From JANNXY01 sp039795755 (GTDB lineage: Bacteria; Patescibacteriota; Minisyncoccia; Phycocordibacterales; CAIZIN01): a DNA stretch of 17,096 nt. Below are positions 12,709-17,096 of the stretch, piece after piece. How positions within the stretch are numbered: the first letter of the stretch is position 1; each line of letters begins with the position of its first letter. The DNA lies in assembly GCA_039795755.1 (NCBI GenBank), contig JBDKLF010000040.1, positions 1 through 17,096 on the forward strand. The letters are read 5' to 3'. The notes beneath the pieces are model-generated. The model was not told the origin of the DNA. It worked only from the letters and a program-made list of their open reading frames with translations, and ran no database searches. Position numbers and translations under genes: made by a program.

Positions 12709-13416
12709 ATGAATCCTATTATTGATGAAATAAAGCCGAGTATAGATAAAATATACGAAAAGTATAAAGACCGCGGTCTTACTTCGATATATTTGTGGGG
12801 TTCAGTGACTACTAATGACTTCGATCCGCTTACGAGTGACATTGATTCAATTGCAATAGTTGAGGATATATTTGATGAAAAGCTCGAATCAGAAATTCAG
12901 TTAGAGTTACAGAACATGAATCCAGCAGTGAAGCGATGTGGATTTAGAGTTTTATACATAAGTGAGTTGAAAGAAGGAGTTCATAAGAAATCTAATCTTG
13001 CTTCATATATATCGCCGGCATTTTTCGTATTTGATTTGCCCAACTGGATTCATGTTGCAGGGAAGAAATATGAACAGAACAACCTCACCGATCATGTGCC
13101 CACTGTTGCTGAAGTGATGAAGTTCAGAGTTTCAGAAATCGTTAATAGAAAGTGGCAAGATGCAGCATTTATTGAAGCAGGAAGGGAACAGTATTATCTC
13201 AAATGCCTATGGAGAATCGTTCACCTGAAACAGCTCGCTCGAGGTGTGATGGGACCATTTTCGTATACTTCTGTGATTCAGAATGCAGATGGTGAAGAAA
13301 AAAAGATAGTCACTATTTTGAATGAAATCAAAACAGCTCACTATGATAGAGCGATTTATTTGAAATATATTTCTGAGCTTAATGCATTTAGTGGTAACCT
13401 GATTGAATCTATATAA
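12709..13416 (+). CDS. nucleotidyltransferase-fold protein (Pol beta superfamily)
   Basis: ATG 12709, 235 aa. The open frame extends upstream to 12616 inside the VOC gene, but that part is out-of-frame VOC coding sequence, and ATG 12709 follows AAGGG at a suitable distance. The active-site pattern G31-S32 followed by D44-x-D46 (GSVTTNDFDPLTSDIDSIAI) is that of nucleotidyltransferases, which transfer NMP groups to proteins, tRNA or small molecules such as aminoglycosides. The C-terminal 120 residues are helical (REQYYLKCLWRIVHLKQLAR), as in small adenylyltransferases. The third catalytic acidic residue is not evident by eye. It is probably cotranscribed with the VOC gene; target unknown. Confidence 0.78.
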   Translation: MNPIIDEIKPSIDKIYEKYKDRGLTSIYLWGSVTTNDFDPLTSDIDSIAIVEDIFDEKLESEIQLELQNMNPAVKRCGFRVLYISELKEGVHKKSNLASYISPAFFVFDLPNWIHVAGKKYEQNNLTDHVPTVAEVMKFRVSEIVNRKWQDAAFIEAGREQYYLKCLWRIVHLKQLARGVMGPFSYTSVIQNADGEEKKIVTILNEIKTAHYDRAIYLKYISELNAFSGNLIESI

Positions 13417-13426
13417 AATAGATTTA

Positions 13427-13435
13427 TGCTATAAT
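13427..13435 (+). promoter_or_regulatory. extended -10 of the DoxX-like gene
   Basis: TGCTATAAT, with TATAAT at 13430-13435. Transcription would start near 13442, leaving about 22 nt of leader before ATG 13464. Confidence 0.65.
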
Positions 13436-13463
13436 TTTTGCATTAATTATATTTCTACAAGAA

Positions 13464-13862
13464 ATGAAAATCATTCGAATTATTCTCAAGGTGCTTTTAT
13501 GTCTCCTTATTGTCACTCCAATATTTGGAGCATTCGGAATCTTTCCAGAGCCAACAGCAGATCTTTATAACAGCCCCGAAGCCTTTGCATTCATACAAGC
13601 CTTGTTTCAAGGTGGATATATTATCTACATGATGGCAGCTATATTTGCAGTATCAATCGGACTTGTTATCACCAATCGAATGGCACTCGTGGCATTATTG
13701 ATTCTTCCTATTACTATTAATATTATTGCTTTTCATATGTTCTTAGATGGTGGAATATTTACTGGTGGAGCAATTATGGGAAATATCTTATTTTTGATTA
13801 ATATCTATTTCCTCTGGGAGAGTCGTGCGCAGTATCGAGTGTTGTGGAACAAAAGTATATAG
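13464..13862 (+). CDS. DoxX-like four-helix membrane protein
   Basis: 132 aa with four hydrophobic segments at about residues 5-25, 44-67, 72-94 and 98-118. The second carries FIQALFQGGYIIYMMAAIFA and the third-to-fourth turn AFHMFLDGG; both resemble small DoxX/DoxD-like integral membrane proteins. The family is of unsettled function, with links to redox or thiosulfate metabolism in some members. The stop (TAG 13860-13862) abuts the stop of the convergent YdeI-like gene with no base between them, so any termination must occur within coding sequence. Confidence 0.75.
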   Translation: MKIIRIILKVLLCLLIVTPIFGAFGIFPEPTADLYNSPEAFAFIQALFQGGYIIYMMAAIFAVSIGLVITNRMALVALLILPITINIIAFHMFLDGGIFTGGAIMGNILFLINIYFLWESRAQYRVLWNKSI

Positions 13863-14114
13863 CTACCGATGGCTACATCCTGCCCAGCAGCAAGGTCTGC
13901 GCATGCCTTTAGTGAGTTTATCTTTCATGATAGAGATTCTTCGCTCACGAGTTTCTAATTTCTTGGCGTCTTGTATCCAACAAATCCATTCATTACGGGC
14001 AAGAGGAGTAATATCCTGCCACAATGTATGAAGTGCGGCATTTGAAAGTAGTACTTTGCGCATATCAGTGGGCACAGTATGTACGGTACCTTGGGATAAC
14101 AATGTTTTTTTCAT
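13863..14114 (-). CDS. YdeI/OmpD-associated domain protein (short, stand-alone domain)
   Basis: 83 aa, ATG at 14114. LARNEWICWIQDAKKLETRERRI followed by DKLTKGMRRPCCW matches the C-terminal 'bacteriocin-protection, YdeI or OmpD-associated' domain (PF13376), in which a W/Y-I-x-x-A-K-x-x-E-T-R-x-R-R core is typical. Full YdeI-type proteins are about twice as long, with a DUF1905-like or DUF1801-like N-terminal part; here only this domain is present, and a DUF1801 protein is encoded separately at 10872. It starts 6 nt after the small basic gene 14121-14255 and is probably cotranscribed with it. Confidence 0.8.
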   Translation of the reverse strand: MKKTLLSQGTVHTVPTDMRKVLLSNAALHTLWQDITPLARNEWICWIQDAKKLETRERRISIMKDKLTKGMRRPCCWAGCSHR

Positions 14115-14120
14115 GAAATA

Positions 14121-14255
14121 CTAAGCTCGACCTTTGATGGTTCGCTTGAGTGTTTCTTTTGTCTCAAGATTTTTTACTTTGATTGTTTTCTTGATTGCAT
14201 CTGCGGTACGTTTAAGTGCCTTTGATGCATTCCATGTTTTCTTTGATTGTGACAT
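14121..14255 (-). CDS. 44-aa lysine-rich basic peptide
   Basis: A short frame: ATG at 14255, stop TAG at 14123-14121. The product starts MSQSKKTWNASKALKRTADA and ends KETLKRTIKGRA; it has many Lys/Arg residues and three short Lys-Thr repeats (KRTADAIKKTIK, KETLKRTIK). It could be a nucleic-acid-binding peptide. A TAAAAT box ends 6 nt before the ATG and the YdeI-like gene begins 6 nt after the stop, both consistent with a real first gene of a two-gene operon. No family known to me. Confidence 0.6.
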   Translation of the reverse strand: MSQSKKTWNASKALKRTADAIKKTIKVKNLETKETLKRTIKGRA

Positions 14256-14261
14256 GTGATT

Positions 14262-14267
14262 ATTTTA
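14262..14267 (-). promoter_or_regulatory. -10 box of the basic-peptide/YdeI operon
   Basis: Minus strand TAAAAT, 6 nt before ATG 14255, again predicting a leaderless transcript. The -35 is weak. Confidence 0.5.
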
Positions 14268-14278
14268 CCATAGATAGA

Positions 14279-15526
14279 TTATTTTAATATTGTAATAAGT
14301 GTGTCTAAAGCAGTAATAGATTGTGTGATATTTGGATGTACTGAACGAATTTGTCGCAGTACTGCATCAATTGCATCATCTACTTCTATCCAAGCTTGTT
14401 TATTTATTACCTTGAGATGAGATTCTGCATTATCCCACTCATATTCAAGATCATCTGCCCTGTTTTTTGCCGCGGATAGATTGTTTTGATTTACAAAGTT
14501 TTTTATATCAGTGGTAATTATTTTAAATGCTGACAAATCACCTAAAGGATTGTTTTGCTCTGTTTTTGCTGACGATTCGGGTAGGTTTTGTATTGAATGT
14601 GTAGTTGTTGGGTTTATTTGGGGAGTGACTTTAGTATCGTCTGTAAGTTGTTGTTGTCGTAATGAGTAGGTGTAAACAGAAACAGCTAAGAAAAGCACTA
14701 ATGTAATAATAGTCTGATACAATCCACCCTTTTCTTTTTCTTCTGCTAACAAGGTTTTTGTAGCAACGGTATCTTTCTTTGAATAAGTGAGATATATAAC
14801 AAGAAGTATGATTCCAAGAATAAATATAATACTCGTACTAGTTGATCCGAGTCCAATACCACCATACTTATTTGGTTGAGAAATATAATCACCAATCGAT
14901 GCTCCAAGTGGTCTTGTCATAATATAGATCATCCAAAATGAAAGTATTGAGTTGAGTCCGAGTCTTCTGCTTACTGAGAAAAGGAGAATTATGGCTGCGA
15001 CAATAATACCTGTAAGTGCATATCCAAGTCCAAGGCTTTCTGCCATTAGATCGCCAGCAGCAGTCCCTAACGCGAAAGTAAATAGTATGGTACACCAATA
15101 AAACACCTCTCGCTTTTTTGTGGTGATAGAGTGAATAGAAAGTGTTTTTTCTGATATATACCAAAGTACAAATGTAATTCCAAGTAGTGCACTAAATAGC
15201 ATGACACTTGTTTCAAGGGGAACGCCAACACTGTCGGTGAGATTATCTGTAACTAAAGTCCCGAATACACTTACAAGCGCTACTGTAAGCCAATATATAA
15301 CAGGTGTGTATCTCTTGCTTCTAAATTGAAAAAAGAGCACTATTGTAAGCAATATTCCCATGAGGACCGATGTGCCAGTGAGTCCGATATTAAGGTTAAC
15401 ATCAAGGAAATCTGCGAATGTTTCTCCTACGGTAGTACAAAGCACTTTAATAATCCAAAAGAATATGGTAATTTCTGGTACTTTACTTAATAATGATGAA
15501 AATTGATGCTTGTTTTGTTGTGACAT
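14279..15526 (-). CDS. COG4705-like multi-pass membrane protein with soluble C-terminal extension
   Basis: 415 aa, ATG at 15526. Nine hydrophobic segments are visible between residues about 18 and 285. Four of them carry the same pattern W-x9-G-x4-D: W24/G34/D39, W79/G89/D94, W144/G154/D159 and W198/G208/D213, so the membrane part arose by repeated duplication of a two-helix unit. The opening KVPEITIFFWIIKVLCTTVG is characteristic of the uncharacterised membrane protein family COG4705. After the ninth segment comes a Thr/Pro/Asn/Gln-rich linker, then about 100 residues of helical soluble sequence (DIKNFVNQNNLSAAKNRADD, SVHPNITQSITALDTLI), an extension beyond the family core. The four buried Asp residues suggest ion or metal coordination; transport is only a guess. 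It is divergent from the L,D-transpeptidase gene. Confidence 0.8.
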   Translation of the reverse strand: MSQQNKHQFSSLLSKVPEITIFFWIIKVLCTTVGETFADFLDVNLNIGLTGTSVLMGILLTIVLFFQFRSKRYTPVIYWLTVALVSVFGTLVTDNLTDSVGVPLETSVMLFSALLGITFVLWYISEKTLSIHSITTKKREVFYWCTILFTFALGTAAGDLMAESLGLGYALTGIIVAAIILLFSVSRRLGLNSILSFWMIYIMTRPLGASIGDYISQPNKYGGIGLGSTSTSIIFILGIILLVIYLTYSKKDTVATKTLLAEEKEKGGLYQTIITLVLFLAVSVYTYSLRQQQLTDDTKVTPQINPTTTHSIQNLPESSAKTEQNNPLGDLSAFKIITTDIKNFVNQNNLSAAKNRADDLEYEWDNAESHLKVINKQAWIEVDDAIDAVLRQIRSVHPNITQSITALDTLITILK

Positions 15527-15568
15527 AATGATAGAAAAGAAAAAGTATTATTGTTACAGTTTGTAGTT

Positions 15569-15574
15569 TATAAT
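15569..15574 (+). promoter_or_regulatory. -10 box of the L,D-transpeptidase gene
   Basis: Perfect TATAAT; transcription near 15581 gives a leader of about 37 nt with no Shine-Dalgarno site. A minus-strand TAATAC (15550-15545) is a candidate -10 for the divergent membrane-protein gene. Confidence 0.45.
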
Positions 15575-15617
15575 AATGAAGATGAAGATTAGATGAATAA
15601 CGTGTCTTTATTAATTC

Positions 15618-16463
15618 ATGATGAGCAGAGTCTATCGATTATCTTTTGTTGCAGTAATTATATTGTGTGGAGCATTTATCATGTTTCCACGTACTGAGTC
15701 ATACCAGCAAGGTGCGGCTATGATTGCGCTTCAAGATGGATATGTAGAAGAAATCGCTGAAGCCGCCAAAGAGGAAGTACAACCGCTCGTGGAATTTGTG
15801 AAGATTATCAACAGTTGCGGACCATACTTCGAAGGTGAGTGTGTAAATGTTCGATCTGGTCCAGGTACCAGTTATCCCGCAGTCTCGCGATTACGAAATG
15901 ATGTGGTGCTCAAGGTGGGAGAGCGCGTTGAGCGTGACGGACAGGTGTGGGTCAAGATTATATTTGATGAATGGATTCGTTATCCAGAACGAGTAAAGAC
16001 GGATTGGTATGTGCTAGATACTTTTACTGAGACAATACAGGACAAGGGTGATCTAGAAATTACTGACCGAGATAATTTGGCATCAACAACCAAAGAAATC
16101 ATTGTCTATCGTGGTGAGCAAAAGCTCTATGCATACGATAATGGAGTATTGTTCATGGAAGCATCAATCTCGACGGGACACGACCTCACGCCAACACCAC
16201 GAGGAATATTCGAAGTGTATAAGAAAACTCCAAGTCGATATATGCAAGGTCCGATACCAGGTATTTCAGATCAATATTATGACCTTGCTGGTGTGCCATG
16301 GAATCTCTACTTCACCGCTGAAGGTGCGGTGATTCACGGAGCATATTGGCATGATAATTTTGGACGACCGTATTCACATGGGTGTGTGAACCTTTCTCCA
16401 AAAGATGCTGAGACTTTGTATGGATGGGCTGATCTTGGTACTCGAGTAGTAGTTAAGGATTAA
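15618..16463 (+). CDS. SH3b domain plus L,D-transpeptidase (YkuD) cell-wall enzyme
   Basis: 281 aa. Residues about 7-23 are a hydrophobic signal anchor. CVNVRSGPGTSYPAVSR marks a bacterial SH3 domain (about 65-140), which usually binds peptidoglycan. The YkuD domain runs from about 157 to the end, with TGHDLTPTPRGIFEV, then HGAYWHDNFGRPYSHGCVNL, where the His and the Cys of SHGC are the catalytic residues. Such enzymes form 3-3 (meso-DAP to meso-DAP) cross-links or attach proteins to the wall, outside the membrane. ATG 15618 and ATG 15621 are tandem starts; the first is used here. It faces a secreted peptidoglycan-binding protein across a shared terminator. Confidence 0.95.
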   Translation: MMSRVYRLSFVAVIILCGAFIMFPRTESYQQGAAMIALQDGYVEEIAEAAKEEVQPLVEFVKIINSCGPYFEGECVNVRSGPGTSYPAVSRLRNDVVLKVGERVERDGQVWVKIIFDEWIRYPERVKTDWYVLDTFTETIQDKGDLEITDRDNLASTTKEIIVYRGEQKLYAYDNGVLFMEASISTGHDLTPTPRGIFEVYKKTPSRYMQGPIPGISDQYYDLAGVPWNLYFTAEGAVIHGAYWHDNFGRPYSHGCVNLSPKDAETLYGWADLGTRVVVKD

Positions 16464-16465
16464 AT

Positions 16466-16495
16466 AAAAACCCTCTTCTCGTTGAAGGGGTTTTT
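16466..16495. terminator. bidirectional intrinsic terminator between cell-wall genes
   Basis: AAAAACCC-T-CTTC (16466-16477) pairs with GAAG-GGG-TTTTT (16484-16495), with one bulged T. Poly-A on one side and poly-T on the other let it serve both converging genes. Confidence 0.88.
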
Positions 16496-16522
16496 CCTGG
16501 TAGAAAAATTATTACTGACTGA

Positions 16523-16855
16523 TTACCAACCGAGTAATCCTAACCAATTGTGTGAACGTAAGTCCTCATGCATGGCAGTCTTTGTCACAGGTCCAAAATA
16601 TCCTACACTTGGTGTTACTCCTTGTGCAGCCTGATATCGTGAAAGCGCATTCTTGGTGATACCTCCGTAGTATCCCATAGGAACTCCCATGGGAATTTGT
16701 AGGTAACCAGTTTCTGAAAGAAGACCCTGAAGAACTACTACGCCCTGGTTACTTGAACCAATGGTCATATCTTGTCCTACAAGAATATTAGGGGACTCAG
16801 CATAAGCCAAAGGAGCAGAGAGAAGTAATGCAAATATGAATGTAATTTTTTTCAT
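16523..16855 (-). CDS. secreted peptidoglycan-binding (PG_binding_1) protein
   Basis: 110 aa, ATG at 16855. A typical signal peptide (MKKITFIFALLLSAPLAYA) has a likely cleavage after AYA at residue 19. The rest is one PG_binding_1 repeat: SSNQGVVVLQGLLSETGYL, then YYGGITKNALSRYQAAQGV, closing with GYFGPVTKTAMHE. The domain binds cell-wall glycan or stem peptide; with no enzyme domain attached it probably acts as an adaptor or wall-associated factor. It converges on the L,D-transpeptidase gene and shares its terminator. Confidence 0.9.
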   Translation of the reverse strand: MKKITFIFALLLSAPLAYAESPNILVGQDMTIGSSNQGVVVLQGLLSETGYLQIPMGVPMGYYGGITKNALSRYQAAQGVTPSVGYFGPVTKTAMHEDLRSHNWLGLLGW

Positions 16856-17039
16856 AAAGTATGATGATTAACAATAATGTGTAAGTAAAAATACCTTAAC
16901 GAAGTGAGTCGCTTTGAAAGTATATAGTTAGAGGCTTTCCACATCACCCAATTCTTCTCCCGATCTTATCGTGGAATGAACGAGTCTAATTGCAATGCTT
17001 ATGAGATCTTTTTACCGCTCTATTATTATGCGCCTCTTA

Positions 17040-17068
17040 TTGACAAATAGATAGCATAATTGTGCTAT
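17040..17068. promoter_or_regulatory. palindromic operator-like site near the right edge
   Basis: TTGACA (17040-17045) is followed by ATAGCATAATTGTGCTAT (17051-17068), an 18-bp palindrome with two mismatched bases around an AATT centre. It looks like a repressor site over a promoter for a gene beyond the window. The rest of 16856-17096 shows no gene. Confidence 0.35.
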
Positions 17069-17096
17069 GACACAGTAATTAAAATACACCTAATTA

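Overview
The window looks like a chromosome segment of a Patescibacteria/CPR bacterium, most likely of the Parcubacteria (Paceibacteria) type. That placement is an inference from gene repertoire and style: AT-rich compact genes, weak or absent Shine-Dalgarno sites, many TATAAT boxes 6-9 nt from a start codon, TGA used as stop, and short stand-alone versions of common domains. No rRNA, complete tRNA or CRISPR array is present.

Left part (1 to about 8640) reads as an accessory region or the inner end of an integrated element. On the minus strand it holds a serine recombinase cut by the window edge (1-757), a small gene just upstream of it (804-1124), and a phage-flavoured pair: a ParB-domain/DNA methyltransferase fusion (2414-3694) overlapping a terminase-small-subunit-like HTH protein (1903-2442). 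On the plus strand a membrane-anchored extracytoplasmic protein (1485-1910) is preceded by a GC-richer leader that folds on paper into a 12-bp stem, a 9-bp pseudoknot arm ending in T6 and two inner hairpins. A third copy of the stem sequence abuts the start codon. Next come a 1096-residue KAP-type P-loop NTPase with two membrane segments and a roughly 650-residue alpha-helical tail (4007-7297), a terminator, and a GC-rich three-zinc-ribbon protein with a MerR-like HTH (7349-8635). The KAP NTPase, zinc-ribbon protein and methyltransferase next to a recombinase are the best candidates for an undescribed defence or element-maintenance module.

Right part (8819 to 17096) is a row of small, mostly independently promoted genes: a SAM methyltransferase (minus), an unknown 82-aa ORF, an unknown 94-aa ORF followed by an MTH1-like Nudix hydrolase, a DUF1801 protein, an unrecognised 260-aa protein behind a strongly structured leader, a VOC/PhnB-like protein with a nucleotidyltransferase, a DoxX-like membrane protein, a minus-strand pair (44-aa basic peptide plus a YdeI/OmpD-associated domain), a COG4705-like membrane protein with a four-fold internal repeat, and a cell-wall pair (SH3b/L,D-transpeptidase facing a secreted peptidoglycan-binding protein across a two-way terminator).

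The most checkable new observations are the pseudoknotted leader at 1300-1484, the two-hairpin leader at 11335-11418 that hides the purine tract before a GTG start, the KAP/zinc-ribbon pair, the DPVY variant in the methyltransferase motif IV, and the repeated leaderless-promoter layout.
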